In this document: in pieces, positions 7,455 to 18,147 of the stretch
Layout of the letters: each line of letters begins with the position of its first letter
Position numbering within the stretch: position 1 is the first letter of the stretch
Assembly: GCF_001641755.2 (NCBI RefSeq)
Contig: NZ_LRFG02000003.1
Coordinates: 62,001 to 126,000, forward strand
DNA from: Microbulbifer flavimaris
Lineage (GTDB): Bacteria > Pseudomonadota > Gammaproteobacteria > Pseudomonadales > Cellvibrionaceae
Direction: 5' to 3'
Length of the DNA stretch: 64,000 bases
Position numbers and translations under genes: made by a program
Notes under the pieces: generated by a model
Told to the model about the DNA's origin: nothing
Databases searched by the model: none
The model's input: the letters and a program-made list of their open reading frames with translations, nothing else

Positions 7455-9458
7455 ATGGCCGGCAAGATTCCCCAGCACTTTATCGACGACCTGCTCGCCC
7501 GAGCGGATATTGTCGAGACCATTGATAGCCGGGTGAAACTGCGCAAGACCGGCAAGAACTACTCGGCCTGCTGCCCTTTCCACGACGAGAAGACCCCCTC
7601 TTTCACCGTCAGCCCCGACAAGCAGTTTTATTACTGCTTCGGCTGCGGCGCCAACGGCAACGCCATCGGCTTTTTGATGGAGTACGACCGCCTGCCGTTC
7701 CCGGAGGCGGTGGAAAAGCTCGCGGCAGGTATGGGGCTGGAAGTCCCGAGGGAGCAGCTGGCGCCAGGCCAGGAAAAACGCCAGCGGGAAAGCCAGTCTC
7801 TCTACCAGCTGACGGAAAAGGCGGCGGACTTCTATCGGCAACAACTGCGCAACCATCCGTCCGCCGGGCGCGCTGTGGCCTACCTGCGCCAGCGCGGGCT
7901 GTCCGGGGAAATCGCCCGCGACTTCGGCATCGGCCTCGCCCCGCCCGGCTGGGACAACCTGCTCAACGCCCTGGCCGACACGGCAGAGAAAGCAGACCAG
8001 CTGGAACAGGCCGGCCTGGCCATTCGCCGCCAGGACAGCGATGGCCAGACCAAGCCGGGACGGCGCCATCACTACGATCGTTTTCGCGACCGCATCATGT
8101 TCCCTATTCGGGACCAGCGCGGACGCCCCATTGCCTTTGGCGGCCGGGTTCTCGGTGACGAGAAGCCCAAATACCTGAATTCGCCGGAAACCCCCATCTT
8201 CCACAAGAGCCGGGAACTCTACGGCCTGTGGGAGGCGCGCCAGGCCAACCGCGACCTGAAACGGCTGATCGTGGTGGAAGGCTATATGGATGTGGTGGCC
8301 CTGGCCCAGTTCGGCATCCGCTGTGCGGTGGCCACCCTAGGCACCGCCTGTGGCGAGGAGCATATCCAGCTGGCATTCCGCCACGTACCGGAACTGGTGT
8401 TCTGTTTCGACGGCGATAAAGCCGGTCGCACGGCCGCGCGCCGCGCCCTGGAAGCCGCCCTGCCGCAGATGCAGGACGGCCGCAGCCTGCGCTTTTTGCT
8501 GCTGCCCGAGGGCGAGGACCCCGACACCCTGGTGCGCCAGGTGGGTGGTGAGCGCTTCGAACAACTACTGGACGAACAGGCCAGACCCCTCGAGGACTTC
8601 CTGTTCGACCTGCTCGGTGAGGGCATCAACCTGCAGACCATGGACGGCCGCGCGCGGCTGTCCAAACTGGCGGGCCCGCTGCTGGATCAGCTGCCCGATG
8701 GCGTATACCGCCAGCTGATGTTCCAGCAACTGGCAGCGCGCACCGGACTCGACCGGGCAACCCTGGAAGAAGTGATTGGCGCCGAGAAAGCCCGCGCGGC
8801 CCAGGCCCGAGCCCAGGCCCAGCCGCAGGCAGCGAACCGGCCAGCGGCTCCAGCCACGAAACCGGTGGAACCCGAGGCTTTCCCGGCAACTGCAGAGGCG
8901 CCGCCGGTGATGGAAGACATCCCACCGCCGGATGAGATGTACGATCAGATACCGGACTCGGCCCCTGCTGGATTCGCCGCGCCCCAGGAGCGGCCACGCA
9001 GCCAGTACCGGTTACCGGCAGAGCGCATGCTGATCGCCCTGCTGCTGCATCATCCGCAACTGGCGCAGCAGATCCAGGATCCCGGCCGCTTCCGCAACAG
9101 CGCCCATCCGGACCTGATTCTGTTTGCCGAACTGGTCGAGCTGTTGCAGCGGCGGCCAGACTACAATCTGAACCAGTTACTGGGTTACTGGCGAGCCCAC
9201 CACGGCGCCGATTCCTGCGAGGTGCTTGCCCAGCTCGCCACCTCGCAACTGGTCACCGGCGCCCGGCAACTGGCGCAGGGTGACACCCAACTGGAATACG
9301 ATCCGCAGGCAGAGTTTCGCGACTGCCTGCAGAGACTCGAGCGGGCCGAGCAGAAGGCCCGCAACCGCAGCCTGCTGGAGCAACTGAAAAGCACCGGCGG
9401 CCAGCTGAGCCCGGAGGAGCGGGCCCTGCTGGCAAACTGGCAACGCAAGCGCGAGTAA
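7455..9458 (+). CDS. dnaG: DNA primase
   Basis: The 667-residue enzyme makes RNA primers at the replication fork. The CHC2 zinc finger has its ligands at C40, H43, C61 and C64, as in E. coli. The TOPRIM core follows, with V-V-E-G-Y-M-D and F-D-G-D-x-A-G. A Pro/Ala/Gln-rich linker at about 440-510 separates it from the C-terminal DnaB-helicase-interaction domain. The ATG at 7455 gives the family start MAGKIPQ; the upstream TTG at 7443 is not needed. A small GC-rich hairpin lies just ahead at about 7420. Confidence 0.97.
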   Translation: MAGKIPQHFIDDLLARADIVETIDSRVKLRKTGKNYSACCPFHDEKTPSFTVSPDKQFYYCFGCGANGNAIGFLMEYDRLPFPEAVEKLAAGMGLEVPREQLAPGQEKRQRESQSLYQLTEKAADFYRQQLRNHPSAGRAVAYLRQRGLSGEIARDFGIGLAPPGWDNLLNALADTAEKADQLEQAGLAIRRQDSDGQTKPGRRHHYDRFRDRIMFPIRDQRGRPIAFGGRVLGDEKPKYLNSPETPIFHKSRELYGLWEARQANRDLKRLIVVEGYMDVVALAQFGIRCAVATLGTACGEEHIQLAFRHVPELVFCFDGDKAGRTAARRALEAALPQMQDGRSLRFLLLPEGEDPDTLVRQVGGERFEQLLDEQARPLEDFLFDLLGEGINLQTMDGRARLSKLAGPLLDQLPDGVYRQLMFQQLAARTGLDRATLEEVIGAEKARAAQARAQAQPQAANRPAAPATKPVEPEAFPATAEAPPVMEDIPPPDEMYDQIPDSAPAGFAAPQERPRSQYRLPAERMLIALLLHHPQLAQQIQDPGRFRNSAHPDLILFAELVELLQRRPDYNLNQLLGYWRAHHGADSCEVLAQLATSQLVTGARQLAQGDTQLEYDPQAEFRDCLQRLERAEQKARNRSLLEQLKSTGGQLSPEERALLANWQRKRE

Positions 9459-9594
9459 CCATGGCGGGGGCCTTGAAATCTCAGGGCGCACCGCCATATT
9501 CATTCACCCGTGGACGTGGACCGGATACACAGAGCACACAGATCGAACCCCTGTCGCTTGACAGCCAGAGTGGTTATTGCTAGCGCAAATACGC

Positions 9595-9600
9595 TATAAT
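9595..9600 (+). promoter_or_regulatory. Likely rpoD -10 element
   Basis: A perfect TATAAT lies 45 bases before the rpoD start. No consensus -35 is correctly spaced: the nearest TTGACA (9558-9563) is 31 bases away. It fits a separate rpoD promoter inside the cluster, possibly activator-aided or stress-sigma driven (inference). Confidence 0.45.
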
Positions 9601-9645
9601 CCCGCGTCTTTGTCCCGTATTTTTTCCTTACATTCAGGGTTGTGC

Positions 9646-11496
<1,851 letters not shown>

Positions 11497-11503
11497 GCAA
11501 CCC

Positions 11504-11529
11504 AAAGCCCGGCACCGCCGGGCTTTTTT
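11504..11529 (+). terminator. Intrinsic terminator of rpoD
   Basis: AAAGCCCGGC and GCCGGGCTTT pair across a 3-4 base loop, and the right arm runs into six Ts. It lies 8 bases after the rpoD stop and closes the rpsU-rpoD cluster. Confidence 0.9.
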
Positions 11530-11596
11530 ATGACAATCCGGTGACTGGTAGGCCCAGGCGCCAGTTGAATTGCCCCTTTGCAGGAAGCGAAGACTC

Positions 11597-11986
11597 ATGC
11601 AAGAAGAGTTCGTCAACAAGCCCGGCAAAACCGGCATCCCACGCCTGATCGATGCGACCAATTACTCCTGGCAGGGTCTCTCGGCCACCTGGCGCAACGA
11701 AGCCGCCTTCCGCCAGGAAGTGACCCTGGCCATCTTCCTGATCCCCCTGGCCATCTGGCTTGGCGAGACCGGGGTCGAGCGGGCACTCCTGATAGGCGTC
11801 ACCCTGCTGGTCATGATCGTGGAGCTGCTGAACAGCGCCGTGGAAGCCACCATCGATCGCATCAGCCCTGAACGTCACCCGTTGTCCAAGGTCGCCAAGG
11901 ACACCGCGTCCGCCGCAGTGTCCCTGTCGTTGCTGCTGTGGCTTTTCACCTGGGGCAGCATCCTGCTGCCGCGCTGGGTTGTCTGA
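11597..11986 (+). CDS. dgkA: Diacylglycerol kinase (prokaryotic DgkA)
   Basis: The 129-residue inner-membrane enzyme phosphorylates diacylglycerol released during membrane-derived oligosaccharide or lipid A modification. It shows three hydrophobic helices and the family motif E-x-x-x-x-x-A-x-E (ELLNSAVEATID), with the N-terminal amphipathic A-T-W-R-N-E-A-A-F-R-Q-E. The ATG at 11597 has an AGGA-type ribosome site; the upstream in-frame codons do not fit the family. It lies 67 bases after the rpoD terminator and probably has its own promoter. Confidence 0.95.
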   Translation: MQEEFVNKPGKTGIPRLIDATNYSWQGLSATWRNEAAFRQEVTLAIFLIPLAIWLGETGVERALLIGVTLLVMIVELLNSAVEATIDRISPERHPLSKVAKDTASAAVSLSLLLWLFTWGSILLPRWVV

Positions 11987-12155
11987 TGCCAGCGTCACCA
12001 GATTGACACAGTTGGCTTGCCCCGCCATTGATTACTGTTAACAGATACCAGGGGCAATTTTCCGGCGCCGCTCTCTCCCACTGGCGCCGGCCATATCCAC
12101 TGCTCGTCTAAACTTTCCGCACCCCATTTTTCATTCATAAACCAGGGAAGCGTTT

Positions 12156-13187
12156 ATGTCTCTCGGGTGCGCCCGGCTAATGCCACTGCTTATTGCCGCC
12201 TGGATGTTCCTGCCGCTACAGGGCGCATTGGCACAGATACCCAACGGGCCCATTTCCACCCGCGAAGAAATTGCCCTGTACGCGCAGATCAAGGCATTGG
12301 CGCAACAGCTCTCACTGCAGGAGGTGAGCGGCTACCAACAGCGCCGCGGCGAGCAGCGCTCGGGCAATGGCAGCGCCAGTACCGGCGGCCTGCGACTCTT
12401 TCACCGCAGTGACCAGCTGCAGTGGAGTGGTGACCTTAGCAGCCGCTTCGACGGAGAGATCAGTGGCATCCAGCTGAACCACCACTTCTACGCCGGCCCC
12501 ACCTGCCGCGGCTCCCAAGAACTGGGACTGTTCGGCGGCAGCAGCGTCGCCCGCGGGGATGTCACGGCGGCTTTCCCGGGCGATACCAGCTTCAGTGCCG
12601 GGCGCAATTCCATCACCAGCTTCTACGGCGGCCTCTACTTCAGTGACTACCGCCACGACCTGGGCTATATCGACGCCATGGCCAAGCTCTCCTATGTCGC
12701 GGCTGACACGGATTCCGCCCGCGGCCTCAGCAGTCGTGTTACCGGACCGCAGCTCACACTCTCTGCTGAACGTGGCATCGCCCTCTCCCTGACCGAGCAA
12801 ATGAATCTGGAGCCACAACTGCAGATCATCGCCAACTACACCAATTTTGCCGCCCTGCAAGCGGACAACGACTTTCTGGATACCGACAAAACCCCGGAAG
12901 TCAGCGTCCGCGCCGGCCTGCGCACCTACCCTGTGGAAAGCAGCCGCGAGATCTACGCCTTCGCCAATTACTGGTACAACCTCGCCGGGGAAGACGATCT
13001 GCTGCTGCGGGACGGCAGCCGCCTGAAACTCGAGCGCGGAGCCCGCTGGGGCGAAATCGGGGGCGGCATGACGCTGCTGAATGCCAAGTTTGCCAGCGTC
13101 TTCCTGAACCTGAGCTACCGCCAGTCCCTGGACAACCAGGACTGGAGTGGCGGCGGCGCCAACCTGGGCTTCCGCTGGTACTGGTAA
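12156..13187 (+). CDS. Autotransporter-type outer-membrane beta-barrel protein without passenger
   Basis: The 343-residue protein has a Sec signal peptide (hydrophobic residues about 8-25, cleavage after A-L-A). A short Gln-rich helical segment follows, then roughly 270 residues of alternating amphipathic strands rich in Y, G, N and S, ending in F-R-W-Y-W, a C-terminal aromatic typical of BAM substrates. The strand pattern (FYGGLYFSDYRHDLGYIDAMAKLSY) resembles the autotransporter translocator barrel. There is no room for a secreted passenger. Function is unknown; it could be a porin or a surface barrel. A clear AGGGAAG ribosome site precedes the ATG. Confidence 0.65.
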   Translation: MSLGCARLMPLLIAAWMFLPLQGALAQIPNGPISTREEIALYAQIKALAQQLSLQEVSGYQQRRGEQRSGNGSASTGGLRLFHRSDQLQWSGDLSSRFDGEISGIQLNHHFYAGPTCRGSQELGLFGGSSVARGDVTAAFPGDTSFSAGRNSITSFYGGLYFSDYRHDLGYIDAMAKLSYVAADTDSARGLSSRVTGPQLTLSAERGIALSLTEQMNLEPQLQIIANYTNFAALQADNDFLDTDKTPEVSVRAGLRTYPVESSREIYAFANYWYNLAGEDDLLLRDGSRLKLERGARWGEIGGGMTLLNAKFASVFLNLSYRQSLDNQDWSGGGANLGFRWYW

Positions 13188-13210
13188 CCCCGCCACCACG
13201 GCTGAAAGCG

Positions 13211-13239
13211 TTGATTCAAAAGGGGAAATCGGGTACTTT
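13211..13239 (+). promoter_or_regulatory. tRNA-Ile2 promoter
   Basis: TTGATT (13211-13216), a 17-base spacer and TACTTT (13234-13239) lie about 35 bases before the mature tRNA. The region is bounded upstream by the barrel-gene stop. Confidence 0.5.
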
Positions 13240-13273
13240 GCTCTGCCGCCGTGGCCCGACCCACGGCATCTGT

Positions 13274-13350
13274 GGGCCCTTAGCTCAGTTGGTTAGAGCA
13301 TCCGACTCATAATCGGCAGGTCCTGGGTTCAAGTCCCGGAGGGCCCACCA
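13274..13350 (+). tRNA. ileX: tRNA-Ile2 with anticodon CAT (lysidine type)
   Basis: The 77-base gene folds as a full cloverleaf. GGGCCCT pairs with AGGGCCC, the D arm is GCTC/GAGC, the anticodon loop is CTCATAA with stem CCGA/TCGG, the T arm holds TTCAAGT, and CCA is encoded. The CAT anticodon could mean Met, but the acceptor (GGGCCCTTAGCTCAG) is like E. coli ileX and unlike elongator tRNA-Met. It should decode AUA after TilS converts C34 to lysidine. Confidence 0.85.
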
Positions 13351-13593
13351 TTTCCAACCTTGAATCAGCACTCTCCCTGAATTGCAGCCTTTGGGCTAGT
13401 TGCGCAGCCTCGAGCTTCTGTTACCTCGTCCAGTAACGCCAGTAGGACCGAAGATACATTTGGGAGTATCTGGACTGATCGCCCAGGCTAACTCCTATCC
13501 ACCGCTTCAAGCACAGAATCCGGCGGAGCTGGTCTAGGGTAAACAAAGTAATCGACGGTTTTCATATCCGAACAGACGCGGAGCCCGGGCGCT

Positions 13594-13971
13594 ATGCACT
13601 GGTATCTCAAAGTCCTGAAAAACTATGTCAATTTCCACGGCCGTGCGCAGCGGCGGGAATACTGGTACTTCGTTCTTTTCAATCTGCTGATTGCACTGGT
13701 GCTCAGCACCATCGACAGTATGACGGGATGGTACAGCGAGGAATATGGTCTTGGATTTTTGAGTGGGGCTTACGCCCTGTTTGTGCTGCTGCCCTCCCTG
13801 GCAGTCACCGTGCGGCGGTTGCACGATACGGGGCGCACGGGCTGGTGGATACTGGTGAGCCTGATTCCCGTGGTGGGCTACCTGGTGCTGCTGGCCTTTA
13901 TGGTGTTCGACAGCGAACCCGGCACCAACCGCTTTGGTCCCAACCCCAAAGGAATCTCTGCCAGCCCCTAG
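13594..13971 (+). CDS. DUF805 inner-membrane protein
   Basis: The 125-residue protein matches DUF805: an N-terminal F-x-G-R-A-Q-R-R-E-Y-W-Y-F motif, then about three hydrophobic helices, the conserved V-R-R-L-H-D-T-G-R-T-G-W-W and a C-terminal G-T-N-R-F-G-P-N-P. Function of the family is unknown; members occur in phage and host genomes as small membrane proteins. It converges tail to tail on the DUF3667 gene with only 11 bases between the stops. Confidence 0.9.
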   Translation: MHWYLKVLKNYVNFHGRAQRREYWYFVLFNLLIALVLSTIDSMTGWYSEEYGLGFLSGAYALFVLLPSLAVTVRRLHDTGRTGWWILVSLIPVVGYLVLLAFMVFDSEPGTNRFGPNPKGISASP

Positions 13972-13982
13972 CTTGTGCCGGC

Positions 13983-15218
13983 CTACAGGTTGGCCACACT
14001 GCGAATAGCGGTGAAAGTAGTAGCAAGCACCAGCAGGACGAAATAGACAGCTCCCAGCAGCGAATACTTGGCCAGTGTCATGGCCCAGCCCTGACCGTAA
14101 ACCCGCTTCTGCATTAGCAACAGGTAAACCGGCATCCACCAGAGCATTGCCAGCCAGGTGTAGTCCAGCAGGCTCTGTATCCATGATGGCCCGGTTGTCG
14201 CAACTGACTGCGCGACGGAAACCAGCGCCAGCAGCAACAGCGAGAGGCTCAGGAAGGCGTGACTGTGCAGGGCCACAATCAGGTGCTCCATATACATCCG
14301 CTTGCGGAAGAAATAGAGCGGCTTCAGTATCAGCGCAAAAATCGGCAGTAGCACAAACAGGGTGCTGGGCAACGCGCCGAACAAGGCATCCTTGAACAGG
14401 TTGGGATCTTCCTGCACGCGCTTGAAGTTTTCATGGATCTTCTGCTCGTAACGGTCAATCCAGTGATTCACCGGACTCGGCAGCCCCTCCACATCGATCA
14501 GGTTAAAGCTCTGGCCATCCTCACCCTCGGATTCGGCAGCGGTCTGCTGGTCGGCCTCAGGCACTGTCGAGGGTATTGTCTCTTGCTGCGGAGGTTCACG
14601 CACATCTTCCCCGCGCAACTCTGCGATACGCCTGCCAGCCGCCGCCTTGATCTCTTTTTCCATTGGTTCAATGGAGACGCGAATCGCCGGCAGGTCGGTA
14701 CCTTGTTGGTCGAGCTCCTGTATCCCGGCCAGGGCCTGGTCGCGGATCCTCTCCACTTCCTCAATGGATTCTGCGCTCGCAAAGTTTGCATCAAAGGCCG
14801 CAATACGCTCCCCGTCTTTCCCCATAGCAAAGGGGGTTTCCCAATCGCTACTGACCTGCAGGGCAAAAAATGCGGTAATACACAGAAACACAAACAATTG
14901 CACCGGCCCCACATAGCGAATGCGGCGGCCCGCCACATATTCGGCGGTGAGAAAGCCGGGGCGAAAGTAGAGCGGCACCAGGCTGCGCACCAGGCGGGAA
15001 TCCAGCGCAAAGACGGTGTTGAGAAAGTCACTCAGCACATTGGAAAACCGCCGGATCATCCCGTCGCGGGACTGACCACAGGCGTGGCAGAAACGCCCTT
15101 GCAGTGGTTCGCCGCAATTCGCACAGGGCGTGCGCAGCAGCTCAGCGGGCGGCGGGACGGGATGAACAGCTTGAGAAGTGCTTTCTCGTTCGGCTACCGC
15201 TGAGTTGTCTTGATGCAT
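13983..15218 (-). CDS. DUF3667 membrane protein with zinc ribbon
   Basis: The 411-residue protein begins with a C-x-x-C...C-x-x-C zinc-ribbon motif (CANCGEPLQGRFCHACGQ). Next comes the DUF3667 hallmark segment with R-P-G-F-L-T-A-E-Y-V-A-G-R-R-I-R-Y-V-G-P. After one membrane helix there is a long charged, probably periplasmic loop of about 160 residues rich in Glu and Gln, then four C-terminal membrane helices. The large loop is longer than I expect for the family. Function is unknown. The gene ends 11 bases from the DUF805 stop; its start lies 64 bases past the pepB stop on the same strand. Confidence 0.85.
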   Translation of the reverse strand: MHQDNSAVAERESTSQAVHPVPPPAELLRTPCANCGEPLQGRFCHACGQSRDGMIRRFSNVLSDFLNTVFALDSRLVRSLVPLYFRPGFLTAEYVAGRRIRYVGPVQLFVFLCITAFFALQVSSDWETPFAMGKDGERIAAFDANFASAESIEEVERIRDQALAGIQELDQQGTDLPAIRVSIEPMEKEIKAAAGRRIAELRGEDVREPPQQETIPSTVPEADQQTAAESEGEDGQSFNLIDVEGLPSPVNHWIDRYEQKIHENFKRVQEDPNLFKDALFGALPSTLFVLLPIFALILKPLYFFRKRMYMEHLIVALHSHAFLSLSLLLLALVSVAQSVATTGPSWIQSLLDYTWLAMLWWMPVYLLLMQKRVYGQGWAMTLAKYSLLGAVYFVLLVLATTFTAIRSVANL

Positions 15219-15281
15219 TGTTGTATTTTTCTGATGCGGGCCGGTAACACTCGGCTACCGGCCAGGGCCTGAACAGTATTT

Positions 15282-16571
15282 TCAGTTATCCTGCAGGAAG
15301 CGCGCGATGGTGCGGATTCCATGGGCCTTGGCGCCCTGGGCCCAGAGATCGTTGGGCCCTGGCTGGTAGGAACCGGACAGGTCCATATGTATCCAGTCGC
15401 GGCCGGTATCGCGCACAAAACGGGCGAGGAAGGCCGCCGCAGTGGAGGCGCCGGGGCTGCCTTCAATTCCCACATTGGCTATCTCGGCAAAGCCGGAAGG
15501 GATTTGTTCCAGGTGGAATTTTTCCAGCGGCAGACGCCAGGCTTTCTCGTGCTCGGCCGCCGCGGCGTCCAGCACGCGCCGGGCGCTGTCGTCCTCGAAG
15601 CTGAATACAGAATTGAAGTCGCGGCCCACTGCCATCTTGGCGGCGCCAGTCAGGGTGGCGGCGTCGAGAATCCAGCGTGGCTCCTCCTCCGAGGCCGCGA
15701 TCAGGCCGTCCGCCAGCACCAGACGCCCCTCGGCGTCGGTGTTGAGAATTTCCACCGTCACACCATTCTTGTACTTGATGATGTCACCGAGCTTGAAGGC
15801 GTGGCCGGAAATGAGGTTTTCCGCACAACAGAGGTAGAGCTTGACCCGCTTTTGCAATCCCCGGGCAATCGCCAGCGCGAGGCCGCCGGTGACCATGGCA
15901 GCACCGCCCATGTCGGACTTCATGTGTGCCATTCCGGTGGAGGGCTTGATGCTGTAGCCACCGGAATCGAAAGTGATGCCTTTGCCCACCAGGCAGATAT
16001 CTACCGGTGCATCATCTTTGCCCGTGGGGTTGAAGTCCAGCTGCAGCATCACTGGCTCGCGCACACTGCCGCGGCCGACGTTGTGAATTCCGGCAAAGCC
16101 CTCGGACAGCAGTTCGTCGCCGGCGATCATGCGGTAATTGACCGCATCCGGGGCGAGCTTCTGCAGCATTTCCGCGGCACTTTCCGCCAGTACACGCGGA
16201 GAGACATCTTCCGGCGTGCCGTTGGTGATGCCGCGCACCCATTCCGCCGCTGATTCCCGCGCCTGTAGCTCCTTGAGCTCGCGGTTGTTATCGGTACCCC
16301 AGTCCAGCTCGCTGTCGCGGTTGGGATTATAGAAGCCGGCCCAGAAAGCCCAGCGGCTCTCGGTGGTCCAGCCTTCACCAGCAAGCTTCACCGCGGGAAT
16401 ACCCATACCATCCAGGCGCCGGGCGGCGCGCTGGGCTGCCACTTCGGCAGTGCCGGTGGCGCCTGTGACATGAATGCGGGCGCCGCTGGCGGTAAAACTC
16501 AGCAGCGCCTTCTCTCCCCAGCTGGCCGCTGCTGCGGATTCCACCAGCTCAACTTCCATTGCCTTCGCCAT
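15282..16571 (-). CDS. pepB: M17 leucyl aminopeptidase family protein (PepB-like)
   Basis: The 429-residue enzyme cleaves N-terminal amino acids using two metal ions. The M17 signature NTDAEGRLVLAD is intact. Metal and catalytic residues are visible in V-G-K-G-I-T-F-D-S-G-G-Y-S and H-M-K-S-D-M-G-G-A-A. The C-terminal part carries H-M-D-L-S-G. Length and the short N-terminal domain fit PepB rather than PepA (about 500). The ATG at 16571 was chosen because GGAG lies 9 bases upstream; ATG 16619 has a poorer site. It is likely cytosolic and involved in peptide turnover. Confidence 0.9.
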   Translation of the reverse strand: MAKAMEVELVESAAAASWGEKALLSFTASGARIHVTGATGTAEVAAQRAARRLDGMGIPAVKLAGEGWTTESRWAFWAGFYNPNRDSELDWGTDNNRELKELQARESAAEWVRGITNGTPEDVSPRVLAESAAEMLQKLAPDAVNYRMIAGDELLSEGFAGIHNVGRGSVREPVMLQLDFNPTGKDDAPVDICLVGKGITFDSGGYSIKPSTGMAHMKSDMGGAAMVTGGLALAIARGLQKRVKLYLCCAENLISGHAFKLGDIIKYKNGVTVEILNTDAEGRLVLADGLIAASEEEPRWILDAATLTGAAKMAVGRDFNSVFSFEDDSARRVLDAAAAEHEKAWRLPLEKFHLEQIPSGFAEIANVGIEGSPGASTAAAFLARFVRDTGRDWIHMDLSGSYQPGPNDLWAQGAKAHGIRTIARFLQDN

Positions 16572-16722
16572 ACCACTTTGCTCCGAAATTCCTGTTTGTG
16601 ATGGGGTGATGGATTTCATTCTATCAGCCCCGGCGGCCCTTCTGCTGCCGGAGGCCATTTGCGCCAGAGTCCGGCGCGCCGCTAAACTGCGCCGAGGACA
16701 ACCGGAACAGGGAAGAAAGAAT

Positions 16723-18141
16723 ATGGCAGAGTCCTGCAACTACCACTCGTCGCGGGAAGCGGGCTGGCACTGCCAACCCTGCAAGCGACATTTCTGCGCA
16801 GACTGCGTGCCGGGCAGTCCGGCGAATTATCCTACCGGCCGGGCCGAGTGTCCTCTCTGCCACAAACCCCTGGCCGACATCGCCGCCAGCAACAGCGCCC
16901 GCCCTTTCTGGCAGATGGGAGCCTTCTTTTTTCGCTACGCGTTGCACCCGGGCCCATTAACCGTCATTGGACTGGCCACGGGTGCCAGCCTGCTGATTTC
17001 CGGTCTCGGCCTGATTTCACTGTTATTGCTGCTGGCGGCAGTGGCACTGCTGACCCGCTACAACCTGCTGGTGATCGAACACCTGGCGCACGGCAAACTG
17101 CAGGCGCCGGAATTTGGCGAGGCACTGGACGGACGCAGTGCACCCATGTTTCTCAAGGTCATCGCCATGGCGTTGATCGCCGGTTTCGGTGGTTACCAGA
17201 TGATGCGTCTGTTCGGTGAGGGGGGCATACAGCTCTACTCCATCGCACTCTCGTTGCTGGCGCCGGCGGCGATGATTGTACTGGCCCTGGAGGGGCGCCT
17301 GCGCTCGGCGGTCAATCCCCTCAAGCTGCTGCATTTCACCGTGGTGATCGGCTGGCCATACCTGCTGTTGTGGCTGTCCACTACCGCCGTGTCGGCAGCG
17401 CCCCAATACCTGATGCTGCTGGTGGCGGAAAAATTACCGGCCTGGGCCATCGTGCCCGTGATCGCCGCGAGCACCAGTTATTTCTATATCGTCACCAGCG
17501 CGATGATGGGCTACATCTGCCTCGGCAAGCAGCAGTCACTGGGTATCTCCCCAAGCCGCGATGATGACGAGGATTTTCTGGAGGAAAGCGATTTCGACCG
17601 CGCACGCGCGCTGGCTGAAGCGCAGATCCTGATGCGTGAAGGGGAGCACAACGCGGCACGACGCGTGCTGGTGGATGCTCTGCGACGCTTCCCCAATGAC
17701 GCGCCCCTGAACGAACGCTACTACCGGTTGCTGCTGGCCACCCACGACCAGAAGGCTCTGCGCGAACTGGCTCCCCACCTGCTGGAAAAGTTGATCAACC
17801 TCAACCACCCCCACCGGGCGGCAGAGCTCTACCTGGCGACAGAGCCCCAGCCGGCGATCGACAAGTCATCACTGCGCCACGGCCTCGCCGATGCCCTGTA
17901 CCGCCACCGCAAATTCGCGCCGGCGGCCAGGCTGCTCAACAACCTGCACAAGGATGACAGTCACTACCGCAACCTCGACAAGGCCTATCTGCTGCTGGCG
18001 AAGGTGTATCTGGACGGGTTCAACCGGGAAGACCTGACAAAACAGCTGCTGGTGTTCCTGCGCAAGAAATACCCGGACAGCGAAGTTCAGAGTGAGGTGA
18101 GGACGCTGGCCAAGGTGCTGCAGGCGGGACAGCCCGCCTGA
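16723..18141 (+). CDS. Membrane protein with N-terminal B-box-like zinc finger and C-terminal helical repeats
   Basis: The 472-residue protein starts with a cytosolic zinc-binding segment: C5-x-x-H8, then C-x-x-C, C-x-x-C and a final C-x-x-C-H. This recalls a B-box or double zinc ribbon. Four to six hydrophobic helices follow at about residues 70-270 (L-L-I-S-G-L-G-L-I-S-L-L-L-L-L and later). The last 190 residues are alpha-helical with TPR-like spacing (A-R-R-V-L-V-D-A-L-R-R-F-P-N-D-A-P-L). The ATG at 16723 follows a GGAAGAAAG ribosome site. It ends 6 bases from the convergent rhomboid gene. I do not recognise a named family; a scaffold or quality-control role is only a guess. Confidence 0.75.
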   Translation: MAESCNYHSSREAGWHCQPCKRHFCADCVPGSPANYPTGRAECPLCHKPLADIAASNSARPFWQMGAFFFRYALHPGPLTVIGLATGASLLISGLGLISLLLLLAAVALLTRYNLLVIEHLAHGKLQAPEFGEALDGRSAPMFLKVIAMALIAGFGGYQMMRLFGEGGIQLYSIALSLLAPAAMIVLALEGRLRSAVNPLKLLHFTVVIGWPYLLLWLSTTAVSAAPQYLMLLVAEKLPAWAIVPVIAASTSYFYIVTSAMMGYICLGKQQSLGISPSRDDDEDFLEESDFDRARALAEAQILMREGEHNAARRVLVDALRRFPNDAPLNERYYRLLLATHDQKALRELAPHLLEKLINLNHPHRAAELYLATEPQPAIDKSSLRHGLADALYRHRKFAPAARLLNNLHKDDSHYRNLDKAYLLLAKVYLDGFNREDLTKQLLVFLRKKYPDSEVQSEVRTLAKVLQAGQPA

Positions 18142-18147
18142 GTTGAT

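Noticed and set aside
9558..9600. TTGACA (9558-9563) with TATAAT (9595-9600) as one rpoD promoter
   Set aside because: The spacing is 31 bases, far outside the 16-18 range. Only the -10 box was kept.
13274..13350. Reading the CAT-anticodon tRNA as elongator tRNA-Met
   Set aside because: The acceptor and D arm match ileX-type tRNA-Ile2 and not tRNA-Met, so the lysidine type is preferred; a profile search would confirm.
15239..15263. A palindrome GGCCGGTA-TACCGGCC between pepB and the DUF3667 gene as a terminator
   Set aside because: The 8-bp stem has no T-run on either strand, so it is not supported as a terminator.
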